Assembly: GCF_023555415.1 (NCBI RefSeq)
Contig: NZ_JAKRYL010000011.1
Coordinates: 1-64,000 of the forward strand
DNA length: 64,000 nt
Source: Halalkalibacter alkaliphilus
GTDB taxonomy: Bacteria > Bacillota > Bacilli > Bacillales > Bacillaceae_D
Direction of reading: 5' to 3'
Part shown: positions 9,837 to 18,980 of the stretch, piece by piece
How the letters are laid out: each line of letters begins with the position of its first letter
How positions within the stretch are numbered: the stretch's first letter is position 1
Notes under the pieces: generated by a model
What the model was told of the DNA's origin: nothing
What the model saw: the letters and a program-made list of their open reading frames with translations, nothing else
Database searches by the model: none
Made by a program: the position numbers and the translations under genes

Positions 9837-10430
9837 TCATGACACTGTCCATTCGTCTAAAATTTCTTCTAATTGCCGTCTTGTTTCTTCAACAGTAGAG
9901 GAGTTATCAATGATAGCATCTGCTCGTTCTCGCTTCTTTTGTAATGGCATTTGTGAAGCAATCCTAAGTTTAGCATCTTGTTCTCCAGCCATATCACGTT
10001 TCATCAATCTCTTTAACTGAGTCTCTTCATCTACATAGACAAGCAATACTTTATCCACTAAATGAAACAAATCGCTCTCAAATAAGAGTGGGATATCGAA
10101 GACAATGGTTTTTTCACCTTCCTCAACATACCTCTCCTTTAATTCACTCATACGCTTCCGTACAGCTGGATGAACAATTTGATTCAATATTTGACGTTCT
10201 TCTGGATGCTTAAATATTATTTCCCCGAGTTTCTTCCTAGCCAACGTACCGTCTTCATTTATAACACTTTGTCCAAAATGCTCCCTAATTAATTGTAGAG
10301 CCTCCGTTTTAGGCTCTACAACTTCACGAGAAATTTGATCTGCGTCAATGACAGGAATGCCTTTTGACTGTATGATCTCACTTACAGTAGACTTCCCGCT
10401 AGCAATCCCCCCAGTTAATCCGATTAACAT
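9837..10430 (-). CDS. coaE: Dephospho-CoA kinase
   Basis: Phosphorylates dephospho-CoA in the last step of CoA synthesis. It is a P-loop kinase with GLTGGIASGKST at residues 4-15, the DADQISREVV substrate segment and a lid region with basic residues (KRLMKRDMAGEQD). The start MLIGLTGG at 10430 follows GAAGGAGAG. The longer frame to 10523 would overlap ytaF and lacks a ribosome site. At 197 residues it is a normal CoaE. It sits in the conserved polA-mutM-ytaF-coaE run. Confidence 0.95.
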   Translation of the reverse strand: MLIGLTGGIASGKSTVSEIIQSKGIPVIDADQISREVVEPKTEALQLIREHFGQSVINEDGTLARKKLGEIIFKHPEERQILNQIVHPAVRKRMSELKERYVEEGEKTIVFDIPLLFESDLFHLVDKVLLVYVDEETQLKRLMKRDMAGEQDAKLRIASQMPLQKKRERADAIIDNSSTVEETRRQLEEILDEWTVS

Positions 10431-10503
10431 TCGCCAACTCTCCTTCAAACTCGTTCGCTCCAAAAAATATTCTAGAGCGAACATCACAGTTGATATTAAA
10501 CTC

Positions 10504-11139
10504 CTATAAGCTGAACACCCCAATTAGAATAAGTAAAAGACCAGGGATAAATGAGAATTTTTTCATCCAGGCAGAGTCAGAAAAACGATTGCCGCTTTTC
10601 ATACCCAATGTAACAAATAAAGCACTCATTGTTGCTACAGCAATTGCCATCCAAACTGGTGAAAAACCAATTAAAGCAGCGCCTATTCCGGCACCAAATG
10701 CATCTAGTGAAAGAGCAATCCCGAGCAGCAATGCCTCTCTTCCCGTAATGGTCCCCGAATTGTCGAAGTCTGCTACCATTGGCTTACGTAAAATACGGAT
10801 GACTACACCTAATACTTTAATTTCGAAATTAAGTATTACTTCGTCACCTTTTGTCTTCACTGTATTTGTAGCGGGTCTGTATACTTGGTACAATGCCCAA
10901 GCACCAATTAAAATTAAAATAGCTCCACCGATCGATTCAGCAACACGGGGGGACAAATACGTCTGTATCACTGTTCCAAAATACATGGCAATCAAAATGG
11001 AGGTTGCTGAACAACCCGCGATAAAAAGGAGTGACTTCCAAGGCAACTTCATTTTTCGGAGTCCATATGTTAAACCAACTCCAAAGCTATCAAGACTTAC
11101 AGCCAGAGCAATAGCTAATAAGGAGAGAATCTCAACCAT
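10504..11139 (-). CDS. ytaF: Sporulation membrane protein YtaF (MntP-like)
   Basis: Integral membrane protein of 211 residues with about six hydrophobic segments and two internally similar halves, each with an Asp-Ser/Ala-Phe-Gly motif (SLDSFGVG and SLDAFGAG). This two-repeat pattern is that of the MntP/YtaF group of putative manganese transporters. YtaF is annotated as a sporulation membrane protein. The start at 11139 (MVEILSLL) has GGAAGGGGC upstream, while the longer frame adds an unlikely hydrophilic leader. Transport substrate is not shown by the sequence. Confidence 0.88.
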   Translation of the reverse strand: MVEILSLLAIALAVSLDSFGVGLTYGLRKMKLPWKSLLFIAGCSATSILIAMYFGTVIQTYLSPRVAESIGGAILILIGAWALYQVYRPATNTVKTKGDEVILNFEIKVLGVVIRILRKPMVADFDNSGTITGREALLLGIALSLDAFGAGIGAALIGFSPVWMAIAVATMSALFVTLGMKSGNRFSDSAWMKKFSFIPGLLLILIGVFSL

Positions 11140-11203
11140 ATTGATAAGCCCCTTCCATTTCAAACATACGATAGTATATGGCAAGAGCCTATCCAATGGT
11201 ACT

Positions 11204-12028
11204 TTATTTTTGACAGTTTATGCAGAAGTGCGTCCCTCTACCACCAACGACTTTTTTCGTAATTTCTGCCCCGCATTGCACACATGGTTCACCTTTACGT
11301 CCATATACAGTGAGTTGTTGTTGAAACATTCCCATCTCACCTTGTCCATTTACATACGATTTAATTGAACTGCCTCCTAAATCAACAGCTTCCTGTAACG
11401 TAGTAATAATGGCATTATGCAAACGTGTTAGTTCAGTATTTGAAAGAGAAGAAGCCTGACGTTCAGGATGAATTCCCGCTTTAAACAAAGCCTCATCGAC
11501 ATAGATATTTCCAAGACCAACGACTGTTTTCTGGTCTAATAAAACGACTTTAATATTTCTCGTCGTGTTCTTAAAGGAACGTTCCATCAGCTCTATGGTA
11601 AATTCCGGAGAAAAAGGCTCAACTCCTAACTGAGACAGCGGCATTGTTTTCTCTTCCGTTCCTTTTTCAAAAATATGCATCGTCCCAAATTTACGTACAT
11701 CTTGATAGCGCAACTGTGTACCATCTGTGAAAGAGAAAATTACGTGAGTATGCGGCGTTAGCATTACTTCTCTTTGAAAAAGACCATACCGCCCCTCCAT
11801 ACGTAGATGTGAAACCATCGTTATATCATCTAGCACAAACAACAAGAATTTCCCTCGTCGATTGACTTCATGGATCGTTTGCCCTATTAAGTGAAGCTTG
11901 AATTGTTCGACATCATCAGGTTTTTTTATTATATTTGCCCACAATACATCAACCGTTGCAATGGTTTTTCCAATGACCAATTGACGCAAGGTTCGACTTA
12001 CCGTTTCTACCTCAGGTAATTCAGGCAT
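11204..12028 (-). CDS. mutM: Formamidopyrimidine-DNA glycosylase (Fpg)
   Basis: Base-excision repair enzyme that removes 8-oxoguanine and FapyG and nicks the abasic site. The catalytic N-terminal Pro and Glu are present (MPELPEVET), as is a conserved Lys near 58. The C-terminal zinc finger has CVQC and CINC. A helix-two-turn-helix covers about 160-180 (GLGNIYVDEALF). The 274-residue length is typical. It begins 14 bp after polA stops, so the two repair genes are probably cotranscribed. Confidence 0.97.
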   Translation of the reverse strand: MPELPEVETVSRTLRQLVIGKTIATVDVLWANIIKKPDDVEQFKLHLIGQTIHEVNRRGKFLLFVLDDITMVSHLRMEGRYGLFQREVMLTPHTHVIFSFTDGTQLRYQDVRKFGTMHIFEKGTEEKTMPLSQLGVEPFSPEFTIELMERSFKNTTRNIKVVLLDQKTVVGLGNIYVDEALFKAGIHPERQASSLSNTELTRLHNAIITTLQEAVDLGGSSIKSYVNGQGEMGMFQQQLTVYGRKGEPCVQCGAEITKKVVGGRGTHFCINCQK

Positions 12029-12042
12029 ACTCTGTTCTCTCC

Positions 12043-14667
12043 TTATTTCGCATCATACCAGGTTTCACCATAAGAGACATCCGCCTTAAGAGGAACATCT
12101 AAATTAACCGTTTGCTCCATCACTTCTGGTACTAGCTTCATCATGATTTCCATCTCATTCTCAGGCACTTCAAAAATCAATTCATCATGAACTTGTAATA
12201 GCATACGGCTTTGGAAATTTTCTGCATCAAGGCGCTCGGCCATATCGACCATTGCCCTTTTTATAATATCAGCGGCTGTTCCTTGAATTGGTGTATTCAT
12301 CGCCGTTCGCTCAGCGAAACTCCTTTTATTAAAATTTCGACTTGTAATGTCAGCCAAGTAGCGTCTACGTTGTAATAAGGTAGACACATACCCTTTTTCC
12401 CGAGCTTCTTCAATCGTGTTATCCATGTATTCTTTTACTTTTGGATAACTTGCTATATAACGCTCAATAAATTGCCCGGCCTCTTTTCTCGTTATCCCAA
12501 GACTTTGTGATAAACCAAAATCACTTATTCCGTACACAATTCCAAAGTTAACTGCTTTGGCACTTCTACGCATATTTGCCGTAACTTCTTCTTCATTTAC
12601 ATGGAACACATCCATCGCCGTTTTCGTATGGATATCCATGTCAGACAAAAAGGCTTCTATTAACTTTTCATCGCCAGAAATATGAGCTAGTACCCGTAAT
12701 TCAATTTGAGAATAATCAGCTGCTAGGATTTTCCACCCTGTCTCTGACGGGATAAAAGCCTTTCGAATCTTACGACCTTCTTCCAATCGTATTGGGATAT
12801 TTTGCAAGTTTGGATCAGTAGAACTTAAGCGCCCAGTCTGTGTTAAGGCTTGATTATAGCGAGTATGAATTTTATTTGTTTCGGACTTTGTTACTTTTAA
12901 TAAACCTTCAATATATGTTGAATTCAATTTTCCTAACTGCCTGTAGTGCAAAATATGTTCAACAATTTCATGATCCTCAGCTAATTTTTCCAATACATCT
13001 GCAGAAGTTGAGTATCCAGTTTTTGTTTTCTTAATTGGAGGAAGACCTAACTTTTCAAACAACACTTCTCCTAATTGTTTAGGGGAATTGATATTAAATG
13101 AACCACCAGCAAGCTCATGAATCTTCTCTTCCAATTCTTTCAAGCGTCGATTTAAATCTTCCCCCATCTGCTCAAGTTGTTCCTTGTCAACTTTCACACC
13201 CGTTGTTTCCATACGTCCTAAGATAATGGAAAGTGGCATTTCAAGCTCTCTAAACAGCTTTTCCTGCTCGTTCTCTTTTAACTCTTGTTCCAAGATAGGT
13301 TGGAGTTGATGCATCGCATCGGCTTTTCGAACTAAATGTTCGGCTAGCTGTTCTTGTGCTGGAACTTTTTGCTTCGCTCCCTTACCATAAACAACTTCAT
13401 CCTCTTGTACTTGTCCCTTTGCTTTGCGCTTAGCTACATCGCTTATTTCATGAGACGACAACGATGGATCTAATAAATAGGAAGCCATTTGTAAATCAAA
13501 CGTTACCCCGTTTAAGAGTACCCCTTTCCAACCTAGGGCAACGACGGCTCGTTTTGCATCAAATACAGTAATTTTTGTCGTATCATCTTTTAACCAATCA
13601 ACAAAAGCTTGAGAATGTAATGCTTGTTCTGTGTTGATAAAAAAGCGACCTTTTTCATTAACAAGTGCAAACCCTTCAATAGTTGCTTGATGATAGTTTT
13701 CACTTAGCACTTCAACGATAAGAGCTGCTTCTTTTGTCAAGTTCTCTTCAGTTACCTCATCTAACACTTCATATGTAATATCTTCTAATTCTTCTTCCAC
13801 AACACCGTCTGTATCAAATTTCGAAACAAGCGATGTAAACTCTAGTTCTTTCATTAATTTAACTACATTTTGCTTTTCATACTCACCAAAACTAAGGTCA
13901 TCTAATTGTGTTTCAAAAGGAACATCTACAAAAATGGTAGCAAGCTCTTTACTCATTAACGCTTGCTCACGATTCTCTTCTAGTTTTTCTTTCATTTTCT
14001 TCCCAGAGATTTGATCAATTGAATCAAGTACCTTTTCAACTGAACCGAATTCTTTCAAAAGCTTTAATGCCGTCTTTTCACCGACACCTGGAACACCAGG
14101 AATGTTATCAGAGCTATCTCCCATAAGACCCTTCATATCGATGATTTGTTTCGGACTAATCCCGTACTTTTCAGCGATAAGAGCTTCGTCATATGCTTCA
14201 ACATTTGTAATCCCCTTTTTTGTTAATACAACTGTCACTTTATCAGAGACGAGCTGAAGCAAATCCTTATCTCCAGAATATACCTTCACTTCAAAGTCTT
14301 TGTTTGATGCTTCTTTTGCAAGCGTACCAATGATATCATCAGCTTCATAATTTTCAACTTCATAACGAGAAATGTTAAAAGCATCAAGCATTTCTCTTAC
14401 GAGGTGAAACTGTTCTGATAACTCTGGCGGTGTTTTTTGACGCCCGCCTTTGTATTCATCAAATGTTTTATGACGAAACGTTGTTTTGCCAGCATCAAAC
14501 GCTACTAACATATGCGTAGGCTTCTCTTCTTCAATAATCTTTAGTAACATCGTTGTAAAGCCATACACTGCATTCGTATAAACACCTTTATCATTATTCA
14601 ATAATGGCAGTGCAAAAAAAGCACGATAAGCTATACTATTTCCATCTATTAATACGAGCTTTTTCAA
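12043..14667 (-). CDS. polA: DNA polymerase I
   Basis: Fills repair gaps and replaces Okazaki primers. The 5'-3' exonuclease domain is at about 1-290. The middle exonuclease-fold domain lacks the usual acidic metal ligands, as in other Bacillus Pol I enzymes, so proofreading is probably absent. The polymerase domain has motif A DYSQIELR, the O-helix KAVNFGIVYG and motif C VHDELIFE. Translation probably starts at TTG (14665-14667), with GAGAGGGGC upstream. The 874-residue length is normal. It is followed directly by mutM. The phoR gene, its usual upstream neighbour, is here separated from it by hflK-hflC and a repeat. Confidence 0.97.
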   Translation of the reverse strand: MKKLVLIDGNSIAYRAFFALPLLNNDKGVYTNAVYGFTTMLLKIIEEEKPTHMLVAFDAGKTTFRHKTFDEYKGGRQKTPPELSEQFHLVREMLDAFNISRYEVENYEADDIIGTLAKEASNKDFEVKVYSGDKDLLQLVSDKVTVVLTKKGITNVEAYDEALIAEKYGISPKQIIDMKGLMGDSSDNIPGVPGVGEKTALKLLKEFGSVEKVLDSIDQISGKKMKEKLEENREQALMSKELATIFVDVPFETQLDDLSFGEYEKQNVVKLMKELEFTSLVSKFDTDGVVEEELEDITYEVLDEVTEENLTKEAALIVEVLSENYHQATIEGFALVNEKGRFFINTEQALHSQAFVDWLKDDTTKITVFDAKRAVVALGWKGVLLNGVTFDLQMASYLLDPSLSSHEISDVAKRKAKGQVQEDEVVYGKGAKQKVPAQEQLAEHLVRKADAMHQLQPILEQELKENEQEKLFRELEMPLSIILGRMETTGVKVDKEQLEQMGEDLNRRLKELEEKIHELAGGSFNINSPKQLGEVLFEKLGLPPIKKTKTGYSTSADVLEKLAEDHEIVEHILHYRQLGKLNSTYIEGLLKVTKSETNKIHTRYNQALTQTGRLSSTDPNLQNIPIRLEEGRKIRKAFIPSETGWKILAADYSQIELRVLAHISGDEKLIEAFLSDMDIHTKTAMDVFHVNEEEVTANMRRSAKAVNFGIVYGISDFGLSQSLGITRKEAGQFIERYIASYPKVKEYMDNTIEEAREKGYVSTLLQRRRYLADITSRNFNKRSFAERTAMNTPIQGTAADIIKRAMVDMAERLDAENFQSRMLLQVHDELIFEVPENEMEIMMKLVPEVMEQTVNLDVPLKADVSYGETWYDAK

Positions 14668-14727
14668 CTAAATGCCCCTCTCTTAAAAACCAGTTTTTTC
14701 ATATAGTTATTGTAGCACACGAAAAAA

Positions 14728-14917
14728 GGGAGTACCAAAAGTCTGGTTTTGACTTTTGGTACTCCCTTGCAGCAATGTGCGCAGCCGCTGTTTTGGTTTC
14801 AGCCTTCCTGAGTGATTTTCTCAGGAAGGCGTACAGCGTGTGGAGCCATTGACCACTTCTTCGCAAAAAAGTCCGGTTTTGACTTTTCGGTACTCTCTTT
14901 GACTTTTTGGTACTCTC
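14728..14917 (+). repeat. GC-rich structured repeat bounded by terminator-like hairpins
   Basis: A perfect 16-bp hairpin (14728-14743 with 14751-14766, apex AAAAGTCTGGTTTTGACTTTT) opens the element. The module follows from GCAATG at 14772 to CATTG at 14847-14851, with stems CGCTGT/ACAGCG and GCCTTCCTGAG/CTCAGGAAGGC. After it come two direct copies of the hairpin's right arm, GACTTTTCGGTACTCTC (14881-14897) and GACTTTTTGGTACTCTC (14901-14917). Read from hflC, the sequence AAAAGTC...GACTTTT plus T-run can terminate transcription. Confidence 0.85.
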
Positions 14918-14926
14918 TTGAAGTAA

Positions 14927-15862
14927 TTATTCTGTAAAGCCCATCAAAATACGAGCATAAGGAGAGTTAGACGGCAAAACAATGACAGTTTCTTCACCAA
15001 TTGTCTGCTCATATGATTCAAGCGTACGATACAACTGATAGAACTCTGTGTCACGGCCGAATGATTCATTGTAAATACGTGCCGCTTCGGCTTCCCCTTC
15101 CCCGACAATTTCATTTGCATCGGCAGTAGCAGTTGCAAGAATTTCTGTTACTTCTCGATCTGTGTTCGATTGAATTCGGTTCGCTTCCGCATCCCCTTGT
15201 GATAAATATTCTTGCGCAGTAGCATGACGCTCAGAAATCATCCGGCTATATACAGCTTCTTCATTCTCTTCTGGAAGATCTGTTCGTTTCATCCGAACGT
15301 CTGTTAAAACAATCCCGTACTGGTTTCGCTCAAGCGCCTCATTTACACGATCACGTACAAGTTCATTGAAACTACCACGTGAGGACGTTTCTTCTTCATT
15401 AATAATCTCATCAAACTCTAATTGTCCTAACTCTGCTCGAATTGCCGAGAAGATTAACTCACCCATGATTGCTTCCGCACGTTCCTGTGTGACTGTATTT
15501 GAGATCATTAGCTGTGGATTTTCAATTCTCCATACTGCATAATGATCGGCTAGTACCCGTTTTTGATCTCTCGTATTAATTTCAGCTGGTGGGATATCAT
15601 AAATTAATTGATATTTTGGCAGAGTTGAAACAGTTTGGATAAATGGAATTTTATAACTAAGCCCAGGTTCATCTTCAATCCTGACCACTTCACCAAACTG
15701 ACGAACTACTTTATATTCCCCTTGTTCTACAATAAAAAGATTACTAATGATCGTTGCTAAAAGCGCAATTAAAATAATACCGATCGCTCCAAGCTTTGCG
15801 TATTTTCTCCATTCATCACTCGGACGCCGTTCATTTAAATCCACGATATTCTCATCACTCAT
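14927..15862 (-). CDS. hflC: HflC-type membrane protease modulator (SPFH/band 7)
   Basis: A membrane-anchored SPFH protein that, in E. coli, forms the HflKC complex around the FtsH protease and limits its activity. The 311-residue protein has an N-terminal cytoplasmic stretch, one membrane helix at about 27-47 and a band-7 domain beginning VEQGEYKVVRQFGEVVR. A long charged coiled-coil rich in Ala and Glu follows (about 220-270). Its start overlaps the hflK stop (TAATG), so the two are translationally coupled. This pair is not in the corresponding B. subtilis locus. Confidence 0.9.
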   Translation of the reverse strand: MSDENIVDLNERRPSDEWRKYAKLGAIGIILIALLATIISNLFIVEQGEYKVVRQFGEVVRIEDEPGLSYKIPFIQTVSTLPKYQLIYDIPPAEINTRDQKRVLADHYAVWRIENPQLMISNTVTQERAEAIMGELIFSAIRAELGQLEFDEIINEEETSSRGSFNELVRDRVNEALERNQYGIVLTDVRMKRTDLPEENEEAVYSRMISERHATAQEYLSQGDAEANRIQSNTDREVTEILATATADANEIVGEGEAEAARIYNESFGRDTEFYQLYRTLESYEQTIGEETVIVLPSNSPYARILMGFTE

Positions 15863-16812
15863 TAGTTACTCCCCCCTTCAGCAGAACTTTGTCCCCGCTC
15901 TAGTGGTCTAATTGGTAAGTAACTTACCGTATCACTATTACTGTCCATAATATAAATCTCTGTATCTGGTAACACATTTTCAAGGGTTTCTAGAACAAGG
16001 CGTTGCCTCGTTACTTCCGGATTAACAAGATACTCGTTATAGAGAGCGTCAAATCTTGCCACGTCCCCACGTGCCCGCTCGATCCGTTCTGCTCTTGTTC
16101 CCTCTGCACGAGAGATGATCGCATCTTTTTCCCCTTCTACTTCATTGATTTGTTGGTTACGATATCTTGTTGCTTCATTGATTTTTGTCAGACGTTCCTC
16201 ACGAGCATCCGTTACTTCTATAAAAGCTCGACGAACATCTTCAGTTGGAAGTTCTACATCTTGAAGTTTTACATCTTGTATACTTACACCAATTTGATAG
16301 ATTTCTAATAGCTCAATTAAATTTTCAAACACCCGTGCCTCTACTTCAGGTCTTTGATCTGTCAAGACTTCATCAATTGTTGTGCTTCCAATCACTGTAC
16401 GTAGGGCAGATGACGTCGCATTATATAGGACCTCCCTGGCATCAACTGAGCTATACAAGTATTGCTCAGGATCTATTATTCGCCATTGAACAGCTAAATC
16501 AGCAAAAAGAATGTTTTCATCACCCGTAATCATTTTCGCTTCTCTAGTGAATTCTACGACTTCTCCATCTTCTTCCTTATAGCCTACTTGGAGGTTATAA
16601 GTTCCTCTCGATAAAATCTCAACTCTTTGTATCGGCCATGGCATTTTAAACTTTAATCCTGGCTCGGTAATCGTTTCATCTACTTTTCCGAATGTAATTA
16701 ATGCTGCTTGTTCCGATTCGTCGACTATGTACCAACCTGTAGCAAGAAAAAGGGCTAGTATTGCGACACCAACACAAGATCCAAAGCCAACCAGTAATTG
16801 CTTTACTGTCAT
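15862..16812 (-). CDS. hflK: HflK-type membrane protease modulator (SPFH/band 7)
   Basis: Partner of HflC. The 316-residue protein has one N-terminal membrane helix (about 8-30) followed by the band-7 domain (VDESEQAALITFGKVDETI). The HflK signature regions EPGLKFKMPWPI and DVELPTEDVRRAFIEV come next, then a charged coiled coil. Its C-tail is short and polar. It lacks the Gly-rich N-terminal leader of E. coli HflK, which is common in Firmicute versions. The ribosome site AAGGAAGG precedes the ATG. A 400-bp intergenic region with a possible small RNA lies upstream. Confidence 0.9.
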   Translation of the reverse strand: MTVKQLLVGFGSCVGVAILALFLATGWYIVDESEQAALITFGKVDETITEPGLKFKMPWPIQRVEILSRGTYNLQVGYKEEDGEVVEFTREAKMITGDENILFADLAVQWRIIDPEQYLYSSVDAREVLYNATSSALRTVIGSTTIDEVLTDQRPEVEARVFENLIELLEIYQIGVSIQDVKLQDVELPTEDVRRAFIEVTDAREERLTKINEATRYRNQQINEVEGEKDAIISRAEGTRAERIERARGDVARFDALYNEYLVNPEVTRQRLVLETLENVLPDTEIYIMDSNSDTVSYLPIRPLERGQSSAEGGSN

Positions 16813-16979
16813 CTTATCATTCCTTCCTTGATGTTCTTGTTTTTCTAACTCTATATACGATTCTTTAAATAAATCGGTTTCATTTATTTTTAAAGAATCT
16901 CACTCTTTTTCATTATAGTACAAATTTCAAGCTATTTGGGTCTTTTTACCGAAAACCTACTATCAATCATTGCTCAATA

Positions 16980-17090
16980 AAAAAAGACATGAGCACAAAG
17001 GGGGGCGCTCATGTCAATAAAAGGGTTGAACTATTAGCAAGATGTAATAGCTTGCCAAGCAGTGATGAAAACCGTTCCCTTAGATTATAG
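16980..17090 (-). ncRNA. Candidate small RNA or leader with C-rich terminator loop
   Basis: On the minus strand a TATAAT hexamer (17084-17089) is followed about 70 bp later by a hairpin (GACATGAGC 17007-17015 with GCTCATGTC 16986-16994) and a TTTTTT run. Its 12-base loop reads GCCCCCCTTTGT, complementary to a strong Shine-Dalgarno sequence. C-rich loops on terminator stems are typical of base-pairing regulatory RNAs in Firmicutes. The -35 box is weak, and the unit might instead be an attenuator in the hflK leader. Inferred from sequence only. Confidence 0.4.
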
Positions 17091-17135
17091 CCACATTTAG
17101 TTAAGCTTGTTTTAATAAATTGTAAATATTTCGTA

Positions 17136-17178
17136 AAAAAAGTGTCATCAAGAGCGATTCCCTTGATGACACTTTTTG
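17136..17178 (-). terminator. Terminator after phoR
   Basis: Perfect 16-bp arms AAAAAGTGTCATCAAG (17137-17152) and CTTGATGACACTTTTT (17162-17177), with T-runs on both strands, 34 bp past the phoR stop codon. Confidence 0.92.
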
Positions 17179-17210
17179 TTTTGGTTTATTCCATAAGTTA
17201 GTTGTTACAA

Positions 17211-18980
17211 CTACTCAGCTCGATATCGATGAAAAGTAATCGTAAAAGTTGTTCCTTTTCCAACCAAACTATTGACAACTATTTTACCTTGGTGTGCTTC
17301 TACTAAGTGTTTAACAATAGCAAGTCCCAAGCCAGTCCCCCCGGAATTCCGGCTTCTCGCTCGATCTACCCGATAAAATCGTTCAAAGATTCTAGGAAGA
17401 TCTTTCTCACTTATTCCTACACCTGTATCAGTGATCTCTAATGTAATTGTTTCTTCATTTCCTTTAATAAACATTTTGATCGATCCAGAAACTGGAGTGT
17501 ACATAATAGCATTGTTAATTACATTTATAGCAATTTGTTTTATACGCTCCATATCTCCTTCAAGTGTCGTATTTCCTTCAACGAACATCTGTAAATCAAT
17601 TTGTTTTTCTTCTGCCTTATCTTTAAGTAATTCAATCACTTCACTTACAATTTCTTGTAAATTCGTTCTTTGCCAATTCAACTGAAAATAAGCTTGTTCA
17701 ATTCTTGAAAGGTCAAGTAAATCCTGAATCAAACTTTGCAGTCGCTCACTTTCATTAGCAATAATCGTTAAAAACTTTTCTCGAAGCGGCTCTGTGTTCA
17801 TCGCCCCATCAAGAAGTGTTTCGGTAAATCCTTTGATCGAAGTGACTGGAGTTTTTAGTTCATGCGACACATTAGCAACAAAGTCTGTGCGTACTTGTTC
17901 AAGTTTCTTTAACTCAGTGATGTCATGCAGCACAAGGACGATCCCCTTTAACTTATCGCTCTTGCTCATGACCGGAGCTGCATATACTTCAAAATGACGT
18001 ACCTCTAAATGAACAGGGAAATGAATTTGCATTCTTTGTTTTTTTTCAGTCATAAAGATGGTTTGTACGATCTTTATGAGTTCTTTATGTTGAATCACAT
18101 CATGATAAAGTTGACTTTGCCAAAGGTCCGTATTTTCTTCAAAGATTTCTTGACAAGCCCGGTTAATTAGGGAAATGTCTCCTTTTGTGTTAATTAAAAT
18201 TAAGCCACTTCCCATATTGTCAATCAAGGTTTCCATGCGTTCTTTTTGAGCTTGATCTCGTTTAGTTAGTTTTTCTAAGTTAAAAGCAAGAATATTAATA
18301 GATCTTGATAACTGTCCAATTTCATCTCGTTTTCCTTCAGATGTTCTCGCTTTGTAGTTTCCTTCTGCTAACTCATTAGCAACGACCGTCGCACTTTCAA
18401 TCGGTCCTATCATTTCATTTGTCACACGATAGGTGATAGTTACAATAATGATAAAAGCGACAGTAAAACTAATTCCTAAAATAAACCAAATCTTCTCTGT
18501 CATATCGGCTAACGTACTTGTAGACAGCCCTAAACGCATGTATCCTAATTTATTACCGTTCTCCTCTATAATTGGAACAGCATAATATAGAAGTTCATCT
18601 TGTACAGTTTCACTATATCGTATATACGAGACACTTTCCTCATTTTCAATCGCTTCAATTTCAGGCCTTAGCAAATGATTGTCCATTGTTTTAGGATCTG
18701 TTGCAGACTCACCAATAACGGTACCATCTAAAAGAATAATCGTTACTCTTGAGTCAAGCATTTCCGCTATTTCCAACGCCCTCTTTTGAGCATTTTCTTC
18801 CTCTAGGCCATATTCAGCAAGCATATATGCAGCTAAGCTGGCTTCTTTCTCTACTCGATCGGTCAAATTATTAATGTAGAAGTCTTCATATAGCTTTCCT
18901 ATCACAAAGCCTATACCAATCAATACTAGCAAGGTAATCGATAGAACAGCTAACATGATTTTGAACCTTAATTTATACAT
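17211..18980 (-). CDS. phoR: Phosphate-response sensor histidine kinase PhoR
   Basis: Membrane sensor kinase that phosphorylates PhoP under phosphate limitation. The 589-residue protein has a helix at about 9-31, an extracytoplasmic PAS-like sensor of about 125 residues, a second helix near 165-185 and a HAMP domain. A cytoplasmic PAS domain follows, then HisKA with the phospho-acceptor in NVSHELKTP and a HATPase_c domain (DTGVGI, GGTGLGLAI). The start at 18980 (MYKLRFKI) is chosen because GGAGGAG lies upstream. A start 29 codons earlier would overlap phoP far more. The gene overlaps the end of phoP by 8 bp. Confidence 0.95.
   Translation of the reverse strand: MYKLRFKIMLAVLSITLLVLIGIGFVIGKLYEDFYINNLTDRVEKEASLAAYMLAEYGLEEENAQKRALEIAEMLDSRVTIILLDGTVIGESATDPKTMDNHLLRPEIEAIENEESVSYIRYSETVQDELLYYAVPIIEENGNKLGYMRLGLSTSTLADMTEKIWFILGISFTVAFIIIVTITYRVTNEMIGPIESATVVANELAEGNYKARTSEGKRDEIGQLSRSINILAFNLEKLTKRDQAQKERMETLIDNMGSGLILINTKGDISLINRACQEIFEENTDLWQSQLYHDVIQHKELIKIVQTIFMTEKKQRMQIHFPVHLEVRHFEVYAAPVMSKSDKLKGIVLVLHDITELKKLEQVRTDFVANVSHELKTPVTSIKGFTETLLDGAMNTEPLREKFLTIIANESERLQSLIQDLLDLSRIEQAYFQLNWQRTNLQEIVSEVIELLKDKAEEKQIDLQMFVEGNTTLEGDMERIKQIAINVINNAIMYTPVSGSIKMFIKGNEETITLEITDTGVGISEKDLPRIFERFYRVDRARSRNSGGTGLGLAIVKHLVEAHQGKIVVNSLVGKGTTFTITFHRYRAE

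Noticed and set aside
10490-11368. A 292-residue plus-strand frame
   Set aside because: Antisense to ytaF and mutM, which are recognised; no ribosome site.
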